From Choanephora cucurbitarum (Eukaryota > Mucoromycota > Mucoromycetes > Mucorales > Choanephoraceae): a stretch of DNA of 64,000 nucleotides. The position numbers and the translations under genes are program-made. The stretch spans positions 248,001 to 312,000 of the forward strand of contig JAIWNI010000020.1 of assembly GCA_025331435.1 (NCBI GenBank), given 5' to 3'. This document shows, piece by piece, positions 9,454-22,500 of this stretch (the stretch's first letter is position 1; the number at the start of each line of letters is the position of its first letter). Below the pieces are notes generated by a model, which worked only from the letters and a program-made list of their open reading frames with translations, did no database searches and was not told the origin of the DNA.

Positions 9454-11433
9454 TGTTCATCAAGAAAAGATAAAGAAAAAGAGAAAAGAAGAAGAGAAAA
9501 GAAGTAACATGCATACTATTAATATGAAGATCCTTTAAAGATCTAATTTAGGAGATAGATAAGTGTGTGTGTGTGTATTATCACTTTCAATACCTTGATT
9601 ATTGTCCTAATTAAGAACAAGTAAAGTTTATAAATAAAAAAGGAGAAAGGGATTTCCATAGTGTATGTAAATACTATTTTTATGGCTCTATAGAAAGCAA
9701 CCAATGTCACACACAAAAGCTGGTTCCCTTTGTCATCTAGTGTAATAGACAAACTTAGCTAATTAATCCTTATTTGTAAGTCAAATCCTTTTTTTTTTTT
9801 AGCTTCAGCATAAAGAGCCAGGGAAGGAGATATGAAGTAACTTTCATTATGGCCACTTGGACCTATTCATGTCTTTCAATATGTTGTGAAACACAACTGA
9901 TGAATGACATTACTTCTTTTCTGAGGTCATCACTCGATAAAAGAAAATCAGAAAGAGGTTTCTCTTGTTTGGAATGACAAGTCAAAAATAGATTTGTCGG
10001 AAACGAAAAAAAAAGCGAACACAAATGATGAAAGGCGATCTCCAGAGCTAAACTAAATATAAAAGGTATCTTTAACTATAAATTACAGAGAGGAAGAGGT
10101 CTTTAGCTACAAGAAAGAAAAAGGTTAATATTCGGTTTAAGTAAGACAGAAAAAGATCATCATGATCGGATACTCTTATTTCACTTTGTATCTTAAACCT
10201 CTTTTTACGGATAAATCCAGACTTAAACGCCAAGGAAATAAGTCGTTGAGCGGACATTGACTCAGGTGAGAGGGGAAGAAGGGTTCCGTTGTAGTGTCAC
10301 TAGAGTGAGTCTTGTAACCAAGTAGTCACTTGTTTTCTCTCAAGAAGTCTCACCTCATTCTTTTTTACGGTTGTAATACATCTTGAGCTTAAAGCTATTA
10401 ATATAAAGATAAAGAAAAAGCTTAATAATTATACAGTGTCCCGAAACTTTCATTGCAAAGAAAACAGAATGTAACACAGACAATCACTGATTGCAGGTTA
10501 AAAATGGATGAGAGGTTTTCCAAAAAAAAAAAAAGGTTTAGTTCCATCTGCATCTATCGAACAGATTTGCTCAAAAATATAAACGTACCTGTCATTTTCC
10601 TTTTGTCACAAGTGTTTACTCTAATTCAAAAGAGGATCCAACAAAAAGAAAAAAGGGGTTCTCAATATTGGAAGAAGAAAATCTCATCTTTGAATTCTTT
10701 CACCTGTGCTAACCTCTAAACCAACTCAGACGTAGGCGAGGTACACGCAAGCACATCGCATTCAATCATACAATAAGAAAGTAAAACCAATTAGTATGTG
10801 TATGTACATCTAAATACCATTAATATAGATATCCAAATAGTTTCCGATGCAGTTGTTAAAAAAAGGAGTTGTCTATAATCTGATATGAGGAAAGAAAAGA
10901 GAGTTAATACTGTATAGTAAAGGCATGTTCCTTAGCTTGTCACTGAAGACTGCCCAAAAGAAACAGAGCTCATTGTTCGGTGTTTTCGAGTGGTTTTTTG
11001 TGCCTTTGTTTAAATAGGTCGATGAGCATATTTGTCTTTATAGTGACAGCCAAATTCAACAATTGATCTCCAATTATAAGGCATTGGTTAATGATACACA
11101 GATAAGGTAGTTGTATTGTGACTGAGTGAGTGGACAATTATTGTACATACTGTTGAACTAGCTCAAGGATCAAACTGGCTCAAAGTAGAGTCTCAATACA
11201 GAGGTAGAAGAATAGGACTCACCAAAATAGATCTCACCCTGTTTTCATTATAGCCTGCATTGACTCAGAATTGAGTACTATTTAATTGAAGCATTCTACA
11301 CCAGGAGAATATCGTACTGTCATCGTTTGACCACAAGAAGCTCAAGTGACCATTATCGTTTCAGAGAAGAGTATGCTTTCACTCTGGTGAAGGAAATGAA
11401 TCTCTTGTTCTTTTTCTCTGTGTACCAAATAAA
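9454..11433. other. Intergenic, about 2 kb, no gene recognised
   Basis: Divergent-promoter space between the fucosyltransferase-like gene (minus) and SNF4 (plus). It has only short non-conserved open frames (for example 9543-9752 and 10453-10719). There is a GT dinucleotide run near 9561-9574. I see no transposon termini or RNA gene. Confidence 0.5.
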
Positions 11434-12756
11434 ATGAGTTTTTCACGAGCGGAGCATATGTAAGTCTTTTCTTTTCTCTTGTTTCTCAAGAAGTTTTTTC
11501 TTTTCTCATTCGATCACAACCAACACTCTATTGTCTGTCATGTCTATTTCAACTTCTAGTGTACCATCTACAGACAACTTTGACAAAGAAATGACTGGGT
11601 TCATGCCTTCTTCGCCAGAACAAGTGTGTGAGATACAAGCTCTGATGTGTTCATTTCTTAAAGAACATACTGCTTATGATGTTCTGCCAGTAAGTTATCG
11701 AGTGATCGTGTTCGATACTCGATTGTTAGTGAAAAAGGCTTTGAGTGCTCTTGTACAGAATGGTAAAAGAAAAAAAAAAAAGAAAGGACCAATCTAGTAC
11801 TAACCTATAGTTCTTATCTTGTAGGTATTGTATCAGCACCTTTATGGTCAAGCGAAAGTCAGAAATTTGCAGGCATGTTGACAGTAGCCGATTTTGTGAA
11901 TTTGATCCAATATTATTATACCCATTCATCGATGGAAGATGCATCCCGAGATATCGAAAGTTTTGAATTGGCTCATTTACGAGATGTAGAGAAATTGGTG
12001 GGTGCACCAGCTCCTCAACTGGTTTCAATGAATCCTATGGCGACCCTGTACGATGCATGTCATATGTTAGCAGAGAGTAGAGTACACCGTGTACCATTGT
12101 TAGATAAGGACCCTGAAACAGATACAGAGATGATTGTGAGTGTGATTACACAGTATCGCATCCTGAAATTTATTGCATCCAATGTAAGTTATAGGGTTTA
12201 AGAGAATGTGTTACAACTGGTAGACTGAACATGCTATTTTTCCTTGGTTTTTCAGTTTAAGCACACGAAAGCTTTACGCCAACCATTGTCTGAGCTCAAG
12301 ATTGGTACCTATGACAATGTAGCTACAGCTTCTATGGATACACCTGTCATCCAGGTAATCAACATGTTTGTGCAACAGAATATCAGTGCAGTGCCTATTG
12401 TGGATCCAAATGGTGTTGTGCTAAATGTGTATGAAACTATTGATGTGATGGTAAATAATCATTTGTTATATTCTAATTTGGATTTCATATTGACAATCAA
12501 ATCATGATAGAGTATTGCTCGGTCAGGAAAGTACAAGGAATTAGGCATGTCAGTTGGAGAAGCTATGCAGGCCAGACCTAAAGATTATCCAGGTGTTCAT
12601 ACTTGTACATTGAATGATACACTTCACTCTATATTTAGGATCATTCGAAAACAGCGTGTCTATCGATTGATTATTGTGGATCAAGAAAACAAGCTGATAG
12701 GGATTGTCAGTCTATCTAATATCTTGGGCTATTTAGTAGGCTATACACGGCCATAA
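11434..12756 (+). CDS. SNF4: AMPK/SNF1 gamma subunit (Snf4), four CBS motifs
   Basis: Core exons are 11540/11560-11762, 11825-12183, 12256-12450 and 12511-12756. Two starts are possible. Either ATG 11434 with a short first exon (11434-11459) spliced to 11560, or ATG 11540 inside that intron; both are in frame. From ATG 11540 the protein has 340 residues. It aligns along its length with yeast Snf4: [93 protein letters not shown] and [24 protein letters not shown] (here LSNI). These form two Bateman modules that bind adenine nucleotides in the SNF1 kinase, the central glucose-derepression and energy sensor. Confidence 0.93.
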
Positions 12757-13003
12757 CAAAGAGACAATGAAGATTTTTTATTCTGTCTTCTTCTTTCTTG
12801 TTCTGCATTTTATTGTACAGTAACTTTAATAATCTTTTAATAAATGCATAGACTTCAAAATATATGTGTCTTAATTGAATCTATACAGTAAATTGAAGCG
12901 CCATTTCAAGTGTTTATGTAACATGGCCAATAAGACGCATAATGACTCAAAATGAATTTAAATACAATTTAATTATCTACAACTATTATGCATACAAAAA
13001 ACT

Positions 13004-14135
13004 TTATCCAGGAGGGAGCATGGAAGCATCAACAGCTTCAGTTTCATACGAATGTTCTGTTTGAGGTTCATAATGATCATGAACAGGAGATCTAGGCATA
13101 GCCATGACACCTAAAAAAAAGGTCAATAGAAATAAGGAACAGTATTCATGTTTGATCTATACCTGTTCTTGAAGCTTCGAGAATACCAAAAGGTTTACAG
13201 AGCTTCATGAAGGATGATAGTCTACTTGATTTGGCACATAATTCAATAATAACAGAGTCAGATGAGACATCCACAATCTTACCGTCAAAAAGACGAGTAA
13301 GTTCTGTCAACGCACGCAAATGAGAGAAGGTTTCACGAAGGGTATCGGAAGGAGCCTCTATGGCTTGCTATAGTAGTCATACCAATTAACTCAATGTACA
13401 CACAACTCCATCTCATAATTGACTTGCCTTTTCGTAATTGGATACGTTCTCATCTTCATATTCAACCTCATCATCCAATTTAGCAGTAGGTAATTGTTCA
13501 TGCAAATGTTCAGGGCCAAGAATAGAAACCTTGATCAACAAAAGTTCACGTTCAACCAATTTGGTCTTTGTGTAATCTAAAACAGCCCAAACAGGAACCT
13601 TTTTTTATGTTAAATAATTTGTGTATGCTCTCAACATATTTGAACCTTACCAAGTCTTCTAATTGACGTCTAGCCTGTTCAATCTGAACATTACGACCAT
13701 TAAAGATAATAGTCATACGACTCAAATCTTCAACTTCTGTATTAGCAACAACAAGTGATTCAATGTTAAAGCCACGAGCAGCCAAAACACCAGAAACACG
13801 GCTCAGAACACCAGGTTCGTTTTGAACCAAACAATTCAAGATATGACGGGTTTCAGGTTGAGTAGAGGGGGTGGGTGTGTTGTATATAATGTTGGTTACA
13901 GCGTCTTCAACGGTAGGTTGAGGAACAACAGGAACAGGGCCAAAACGACGTTGGCGAATGTGTTTCTTGAAAGAAAGGGCAGAGGTAGCAGAGCTATTTT
14001 GGCTTGCTAAACATCTTTTATTGATGAAAATGGGAGAGCGAGTTTGGATCTATTCAGAGAAATCAAATTAAATGATTAATCAGGCAAAAAAAAGAAACTT
14101 GAACTTACCACTCGATTTGCAACTGAACGAAACAT
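13004..14135 (-). CDS. ILV6: Acetolactate synthase small (regulatory) subunit, mitochondrial
   Basis: Five exons on the minus strand: 14135-14109, 14049-13651, 13598-13428, 13367-13163, 13110-13004; 302 residues. The first ~45 residues (basic, Arg/Ser-rich) look like a mitochondrial presequence. Then comes an ACT domain: HILNCLVQNEPGVLSRVSGVLAARGFNIESLVV. The C-terminal ACT-like half has GKIVDVSSDSVIIELCAK and LCKPFGILEASRTGVMAMPR, closely matching Ilv6. The protein activates acetolactate synthase and confers valine feedback inhibition in branched-chain amino-acid synthesis. The fourth intron (13368-13427) is best read as a GC-AG intron (AAG/GCAAGT). A GT-AG alternative using a GTCAAT donor and an AG two residues further also keeps frame. 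Confidence 0.92.
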
Positions 14136-15479
14136 TCTCTTCTTTTTTAAATATTAGCAACAAAAAAAAAAGAAAGAAGAAAATGCAATGTGTAAGGGAA
14201 GTATCAAATAAACTTATCTCTTTATAAAAAAAACGATAACAAGTTGACGGTCAGATTTTGGATTTTTAATACAGCTGTGACGAGAATTTGAATCATAGAG
14301 AACAAAGGAAGCTTATTGGTACATCTATCAGCGAATCTTAATTTGTTATCAAATCAAATAGGTTGACTCAATCCAGGCTGGATAAAACAAACCGTGTTAT
14401 AATAATTCCTCTTTTGGCTTCTAGTTTACCTCCATTAAATCAACCCCACTTTTTACGTACATCCCAGTTTTCATATATTAGACTCTCCTTTTATTGACAT
14501 GTATTTTGAGCCTCCTTTGATCCAAATAAAAGAAAGCAGAGTGGAGCTTTTTAAGATCACTCCCTTTCAAGAAACAAGAGTTGGATAGGCTATTACAAAA
14601 TCCAAAGAATACACTGAGAGACACTGCTTTGTGATTTTCAGTATGTTGTGCTGGTTAACATCAATCATGTTTTATCGTTTGTGACAAAAGAAAAAAATCA
14701 ACGGAAAATCTATATTTATGTCAGAGAAGTTAAATACGGATAACCGACCACACACCATGACAATCTTGAAGAGTCCAAGATGTGTTTGTTTTCCAAACAT
14801 AAGTCTAAATAATGCACAAATACAGATGTCTTTTAACTTGACAGCCACAGAGTCTATCTCCATAAGCTTCTGCAATTCTGAAAATAACATCATTGTTCAT
14901 GCCATAGGTAGAAGAAGCTCAAAAAGCCGGCACAGAAGCTAGTTCAACTAAGGAAAAAAGAAAGGATCTACTTAGACTTGTTTTGAGGCAAAAAAAAAAA
15001 AGGAACACAAAGTCCTGAAAAGATCAATGCTAAAGGCAAATGACACATCTGTTCTTCACAAATAGACATACAGTTAATATCGTAGCCAGAAACTCTTTTG
15101 AATAACTGTAAGCAGATTAATCTTGCCTGAATATCTGCGAATGCAACTTTAATTTAGAAAAGGGAGGAAGGAAAAGAAAATAAGAGATTACTTTCAATTA
15201 TTATAGTATGAGACTGAAAAGTAGAAGGTATGTTATGATAGACTCTGCAGAAGCAGCAATGCATATGAATGCCTTCATAAGTCGTCAATGACTCAACTTT
15301 GAAGAAACCTCACTGAATCTAAAAAGATAATGCAAAAGAACAGATCACTTATGAGCTTTATGCTTTAAGCTTAACTGCTGTCTTTTGTTTGTGCATGAAT
15401 TTCTATCAAACACTTTTTTTTTGTATTGAGATTCAAAAGAAAAATTTTCTATACTATTTCAAAGTCTTTCTTTCAGTAG
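14136..15479. other. Intergenic region with ILV6 promoter
   Basis: Divergent space between ILV6 (minus) and the U1A-like gene (plus). Apart from a TGACTCA site at 14364-14370 I see no recognisable element; short open frames at 14672-14942 overlap on both strands and look non-coding. Confidence 0.45.
14364..14370. promoter_or_regulatory. Candidate Gcn4/CPC1-type site (TGACTCA)
   Basis: A perfect palindromic TGACTCA lies 229 bp upstream of the ILV6 start codon. This is the consensus bound by Gcn4-type bZIP factors of general amino-acid control, and ILV6-type genes are known targets in other fungi. A 7-mer can occur by chance. Confidence 0.4.
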
Positions 15480-16487
15480 ATGTCTCAACCACCAGTACCA
15501 CCATCTCAACAACCACCAGTACCACCACCAGGAACTTTTCCTCCTGGTATGCCACCTGCCGGCTTTCCACCTGCTGGATTTTCTGCTGGTCCTCCACCTC
15601 CAGGTGGCTTCCCTCCAGCCGGGTTTCCTCCAGGTGGTTTTCCTCCTCCTCCAGCAGCTGGTGGTACTGTCCCTGCACCTTTCACACCTAATGTACCTCA
15701 AGCCACTGCCCCTGCCATGGTCAATGGCATTCCTACAGCCAAACAGCCTCTCAATACAACACCCAGTCGTACAGTTTATGTCAGTAACTTGAACGAAAAA
15801 GTCAAGTTGGATGGTATAGTTCGAATTTCTCTCCGATGAATCTGTTGATTAACGCGTCTTTCTATAGTACTCAAAAATTCGTTGCGTACTTTGTTTAAAC
15901 AGTTTGGCGATGTGTTGGATGTAGTTGCCCATAAGAACATTCGTATGCGTGGACAAGCATTTGTTGCTTTTCCTGATGAAGACAGTGCAGATAAAGCCAT
16001 CAAAGAACTCCAGCATTTTGTATTGTACGATAAGCCCATGGTACTTCAGTTTGCTAGAAACAAATCTGATGTCCATGCTAAAGCAGACGGCGATTTCGAA
16101 GCTCATCACAAGCAGCGTTTAGAAAGAAAGGAGCAGGTTGCTAAGATGCCTCTTCCTGGATCTCATAAACCTACCTTCAAAGCAAGCAGACCTCAACAGA
16201 ACTCCTCCTCTCACTTCAACCCTACAGCCAACATCCCTGACGAATACCTTCCTCCCAACAACATTTTGTTTTTGCAAAAGCTACCAGAAACAATCACTCA
16301 GCAACAGCTGGTCGATCTGTTCCAACGTTATCCTGGTTTCAGAGAAGTGCGTATGATTCCTACCAAGAAATCGATTGCCTTTGTTGAATACGATAATGAA
16401 CTTCAATCCGGTATTGCAAAGAATGAATTGTCTGGTTATAAGCTTGATCCTGATCATGAAATGAAGGTCACTTTTGCAAGAAAATAA
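15480..16487 (+). CDS. U1A/U2B''-type snRNP protein with an N-terminal Pro/Gly-rich extension
   Basis: Two exons, 15480-15813 and 15868-16487; 317 residues. Residues 1-95 are Pro/Gly/Phe-rich with repeated FPPAGFPP-like units. RRM1 starts at RTVYVSNLNEKVK, with RNP1 RGQAFVAF and the helix segment SLRTLFKQFGDVLDV; RRM2 follows near residue 235 with NILFLQKLPETITQQQLVDLF and RNP1-like KSIAFVEYDNE. The order and spacing of the two RRMs fit U1A/U2B''/SNF proteins, which bind U1 or U2 snRNA stem-loops. In animals the low-complexity part lies between the RRMs; here a long one precedes RRM1. It converges on the ASH-repeat gene, whose stop is 88 bp beyond. Confidence 0.88.
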
Positions 16488-16575
16488 TCCCTATATTCTC
16501 CCATTTGAACATTTGCACGGCGTTCTTTACGTGTATTTATAATAAACCCTCTTCTCTTCTTCTATTTTATTAACA

Positions 16576-19500
16576 TTAAAGATCCCATACAATCTCCGTA
16601 AGATAAATAATCACTGTCTGTCTTGATTCACCTAAAGCATCTAAATCGTCTATATGAAGTTTCAGTTGACCTGGCATGCTTTCTTTGGAGTTGGATATGG
16701 CAATAGATAGTGTTAAAGTGCTGGCTGGAGCAATTGTACCCTGTTGTGATTCTGGATCCAAGCCTGAGATCATGACGATTTCATGAGCAGGGAATTCAGC
16801 CGGTCCTTCTACTGTAGCTTTAATGCGAAGTGATGCTTTGGATGCATGGTTTACAATGCTCAATGAACAGCTCTCCGGCATACAATCAGCATTATTCAGA
16901 CTAGTCTCGCTGGCACCATCTTGATAATAAGTCACTAGCTTAAAATCCAGTCGTCGTTCACTTAAGGAGAAGGTTGATGTCTCTTCTAGAACACAACGCA
17001 CAGGGATAACCTCTCTTGCTTTTGCCCTTGATTCTTCGTCTTCTTCTACAGAACAAGTAGTCACCCAAAGTTTAGCAATAATAACACCCAATGGATCAGT
17101 CAATTCAGGACGGTTACGAGGTAGACGAGACATCTCATTTGGTGAGGCTCTTACCCTGACTTCAATGCTTCCTTGAGGACCAATGGCGATATCCCCGTTT
17201 AATGGCGAGTTAGTGTAGCGAGACAAAACATCCAGATGAACATAAGGTTCTAACTCAGGCGTAATATCTGCACCAATCTCGAAACGCAAATCATCATCTG
17301 TCTTATTATGAACCACAAACCAGTTATCGCATAACGCATTCTGTAGAGCAATAGGATGGTGGAGTGTAGGTAGCACAACCTCACCGTTGCTTGAGAGTCG
17401 TCCAAATCGTAACTCAAATACAGTCATTAAGCACTTGAGGTGCAGATGCATAGTATTTGTATTGTTGCGCAAGTTGTTTATGCGAACATCAAATCGGTGA
17501 ATACCGGATGTTTGATCAGGCATCTCATTAGGTAACAAAAGACCCTCTACGCGTTGAGTCTTTCTGGAAGGAATGTAGAACATTTTTTGTTTGATAGCAA
17601 CACCATTGCGATCAAGAGGTGTAAATTGAATAAACTTGGGTCCACAAATTTCATAGGAAGCAGGTATATCGGCCAAATTACTGATATGAAACTCAAATCG
17701 AGCAGGTTTGTAAGAAGTACTATGACCAATCTTACCAAGGTCAATGTGCCTTGTAGAAAGTTCCGTATGAGAAACGCAGAATAATGCTTCCAATTCAAGT
17801 GCAAATACTTCCAAATTTTGGCGTGCATCAAATAGAACCATCATGCCTTTCAAGGATCCACTCTTGCCTTGAAGAGCCAATGAACGTCCTTCTTCATCCA
17901 GCTTTTCAGCTGAAGGGCTATGGAGTCGGATGCGAATACGCTGACCAGGCTGCAAAGCAAGTTGATCACTACGTTGTACCAGAAAACCTTCTGCTTGCTC
18001 TAATTCGACTACTTTAACCTTGTCTTCATCTACCATAAAACTGGCTGTAATATCAATATCACTCATGGCGATCAGTTGCATAGGTTGACCTGAGGTGTTG
18101 GCTATATCCATTTCACGCACACACAAACGAGTAGTATCTTGCTCTGACAACTCCATTAACTGCAACGCTGTCTCTTGCTCACTTTCATGAGATACAGGAC
18201 AGATATAGAGACTCTCCCATTTGATGGTAGGTAGAGGGTCTGCCTCAAGATGATCTGTTTGGTCATCTCCAATGTAGCCATGCTGATTTGCTGATTGAGG
18301 GCCACGAAGCATTGTTTTGGACGGTAGTGACCATGCATCAAGTTTTTTGCAATCGACAAATAAGCGAACATCAATGATAAAGACCTCTTGGCTATTTCGT
18401 TTGTTTGTGACAATCAGCTTCTCGTTCAACAAACCATAACGATACGCATTGATACGGAATGTAATTTGAGTCAGTGAGGAGGCAGCAGCAACTGAAGCAG
18501 GATCATCATAAGAGCCACGGCGCATATCTGTGTCTGTGCTAGGTGTACTAAGATCGGCTATACTGTCATTTCCTTCTGGATTGAGATATTCAAGATCAGC
18601 ATCTCGTCTAGTTTTGATGCCTTTCCATCCATTCAGAGTACCGCCTCGACGATCCAGTTGTATGTTGCCTGTAGCACATTCGACTTCATAATCCAAGGGC
18701 AATTCGCCTGACTCATTTCGAATAGTGAAAGCACCATAAAACTCCTTTTGCAGCAGATCTGTGTAACCCAAATTGATTATACGGTCAGAAACAGTAAGAT
18801 GCGATTGGCCAATAATTGAAGTAAATTTGACAGTTTGTGTAAGCATCAACAGCATATCGTCATCCTCAGATGGCTTTTCAAAAATGGAGAATTTGATGCC
18901 ACCTACAAGCTCACGACATTCATCAACAGAGCTACCTAAATATCCCGTCAACAGATTAGGCTGAACTGCCACCCAGACTGTAGCCATACCACCTCGTTTC
19001 AATGGCATCATTTCAACAAGACCACGCTCGCCTGCTTCATCCATAAAGATAAGGACTTGATGTGAAAGATTGCTTTGACAGGTAAGAAATACATCTTGAC
19101 TTGAAGTGTTCTCTACCAACAAAGGTGTAACTTGTGAATACTTGCTTCCAGGATCCACATAAGAAAAGCCCAAGTCAAGAACACCGTTAGCCTCATCCGC
19201 CAATGAAGGGAAAGACAAGTATTGTCCGCAATGGACTAAGCATTGAATAGTGAATGGCTGAAGAGTTCCTGTGTGGTTGTTTCTTATGGAAAAACTATGT
19301 AATTGCCTGCCTACACGATTTGGTACAAGGCCATAGCGAATCTTTTTCGTCTCACCAGGCAATAATTCTTTGATATCTTCAGAAGAGCTAAAGTCAAACA
19401 CAGATGGCTGTTCAGTAACAACAAAATCAAAATCAATAGCTTCCGTTGATTCATTCGTGATTTTAACATAAAAGACAGCATTTTGATTCAACTCGATGCG

Positions 19501-22500
19501 TCCGCCATCAAAGAAGTTCCTTTCCAATTGTAGTGCTTCTGTTGATTCTTCTTCGAGAACCTTTGGATCCTCTGACGGACTGGATGAGACGTCAATAATA
19601 TTTTGAGATGGTAAAGTATGTAGCGAAGTTGTATCAACATTTGATGCGTGTGCAGTAGTATTTGTAACAGAAGAAAATTGGTCTATGCGTGCGTCATCCG
19701 CTGTATCAGGGCTAACCTCCTTTTCCGCTGATAAAGCACGTGCATAGGCAGTGCTATCAGCATAAACTTCAGCAGTATACGCAATGCTCTTACAAACATC
19801 TGTATTTTTATATTCATGCACCAAGATGCGACCTTTAACGGAAATAGGTTCATGAGTAATAGTCTCATCTTCCATCTTTTCAGGTTGAAAAGGCCGAAGT
19901 ACAGGTTTGAATGTTACGCTGATTGTTTTCGAGGCATGTGCATCAAGTGGAAAGACAACACTTTCTGCCGTTTTCTTAAACACTACTGTATTTGTGGTCA
20001 ACGAAGTATTAGCAGTATGTGTAGACATAGTTTCAATGTCTTTCACATCTTCTTTCTCTGTTTGTTTCAAATCCGCAACATCTTTTTTAGCGCTGCCGTC
20101 ATCAGGATCATAACTTGCTTCTATCTTGTCTTCATCTATGTTTTTTAGTTTGGCGAGCTTTCTGAGATATTTTTTGATCTTGTCAGGTTGAGCTTTACGT
20201 TTAGCAATCTTGAGTTTCTGCTCCAAATTTTCAATCTCTTCTTCGGCTTCTTTAGAGATCGTGTTTGTATCATCTTCTTTCACGTCGAATTCAAATTCGG
20301 CATAATAGCGGCCAAAACTGACTTCATTGGGATCAACACGGACTTCAAACATACGCGACTGCTTGTTTGTGTTTGTCAAAACGATAGTCTCTGTACGTCG
20401 GCATGGCTGATCAACTAAACAAAGGCCAAATGACATCTCAAGTGATTTGATTAAGAAGGTTGAAGGCTTTCGAACCTGCGCCTTCAACAACAAGACTTGA
20501 TCATTTGTACGGTCCCTGATGTTTTCAATAATCAGTTTCTCCATGAATGGGCCTGACAAAGTGGGCTCAAACACAAATTCCACTTCACGTTTACCATAAG
20601 AGCGAACTACACCATAACGGCCCACATCCAAATTGATATCGCCAGATGCAATCGATCCTGATTTGCGAATAGCATACAGCAAAGGTGTTTCACTGCGGTT
20701 ATGAAGCACAATAGTTTTTGCATGACGCTCATTGCGCTCTACGAGTCCAAAATTGATGTTCTTTTGGCCCAAATCCATCACAGATCGACAAAGTTGAGAA
20801 CGAACAATGACTTCACGAACAGGGATATCAGTTTGATTAAGATCAAGTAGATTCTCAAACTCGGTCTGCTCAATGTTTCGATCGAATTCAACAAGGCGCA
20901 AAAAGATACGAGCATCTTGCTTTTTGGGAGCGGACTGTATATGGGGCTTTGTTGCACCACACGGGGTAATCACTACAATCACTTCTTCTTCACCTCTGGG
21001 GTCAACATCCACAATAGAAGTGCGCACAAGAACGCCCTTCTCAACAAGACGATCTAACTCGCGACGCCAAGCCAATTGATAGCGAACAAATTGCTCTTCA
21101 GCAGATTGTTTGGGGAACAAAGGCGGGGATGTCTTAGAACCATGCTCAAGTACTGAGATTAGATCCTCAAAGGGTACTCGCGATTTACCAGCAATATCGG
21201 ACCAATCAAGGTTTTTTCTGAATTTGTATCTGGCAGCTGTAATACCCAAAGATCGCTTTGTCTTCGCATTTCGTGTTCCATAGTTATTTTGTCTGTTTTG
21301 ATTTTCCAGTCGGTTAGCTTCAAGTCGTTTTGCACTTGAAGGTGATAGCAATGACGATGGAGAAGAAGACAATTTAGAGCCAGATCCAGAATTACTACTA
21401 CTTGTATTGGTGTTTTTACTGTTGGTGATAGGAACAGCATTTACAGAAGAGGTTGGACTTGCTGCACTAACACTACCAATAGCGCTAGTAGCATTGCCAG
21501 GAGTAGTGACACTAGAAGTGGCTATATTAAGACTCATAGCATGTGAAGCATTGCCTCTCAATAGTCGACGATTTCCGTTTAGATCAGTTTTACTTAGGAG
21601 AGACAAAGGGCTGTTCAGAAGCATGCTTTTTTTTGACACTTGGCGCTCGGATTTATCCTCCTGAAAGTTACCATCTTCAGAGCGGCCTTGTTTGTTCAAG
21701 AAGTTCATATCGGACCTGATTTGGATCATTTTCTGTCGATAAAATTTAAGAGAATGCAAGGGTGGTAATGCAAGATCCAAATAGGCTGTAGAAGAATGCG
21801 TTTGATTCATCTTTAGCTGCTGAATAGAGTGGCGAAAATGCCTTGCCATCATCAAGCCGTTTTTTGTCTCTGATGAATGCCGATTGTTGATTGCTTCAAG
21901 ATCAGTAGATCCTGCTTCTGTAACTAACTTGTTCATTCGACGATTACTGATGGATTCCAATAACAGCTTGGACCTTTTTCTATTGCTGTTGGTAGGAGAA
22001 GCAGATGCATCAGCAAGTGCATCGCCCTTTTTTACGGATTCAGCTGTAATAGACTTAGATAACTTAGAAGAAGAAGTTGTATTGATGGATGCTGCAGCCA
22101 GTGTAGCAGATGAAGCCAATGTAGATACAGCAGTAGAGCCTAATGGAGCAGTTGAGGCGATAGAAGCTACTGTAGATGCATTGTTGGTGCTAGAAACATT
22201 AGCACTACCACTTTCTTTGCTTCTATTCTTGTTACGTGTATAGATAGCAATATCCTCAGGCAAGGAAGTTGTGATCTCCAAGGAAAGAGGCTTATCCCTG
22301 ATGTTTTCTACTGTAAATGTACGAAGTGAAGGAGAGTTAAGAGCGATTGATCCAAAGTCAAGAAAGTTGGCCCCTGTAGCAGTCAATATACGATAAAACA
22401 AGGAATGGAAGGTGACTCGATTCTTATCAATATTCGTACTATGCACTTCAATGATTTGATCATTATCCTTGTTTAAGAAATTGACAAGTGTAATCTGTTT

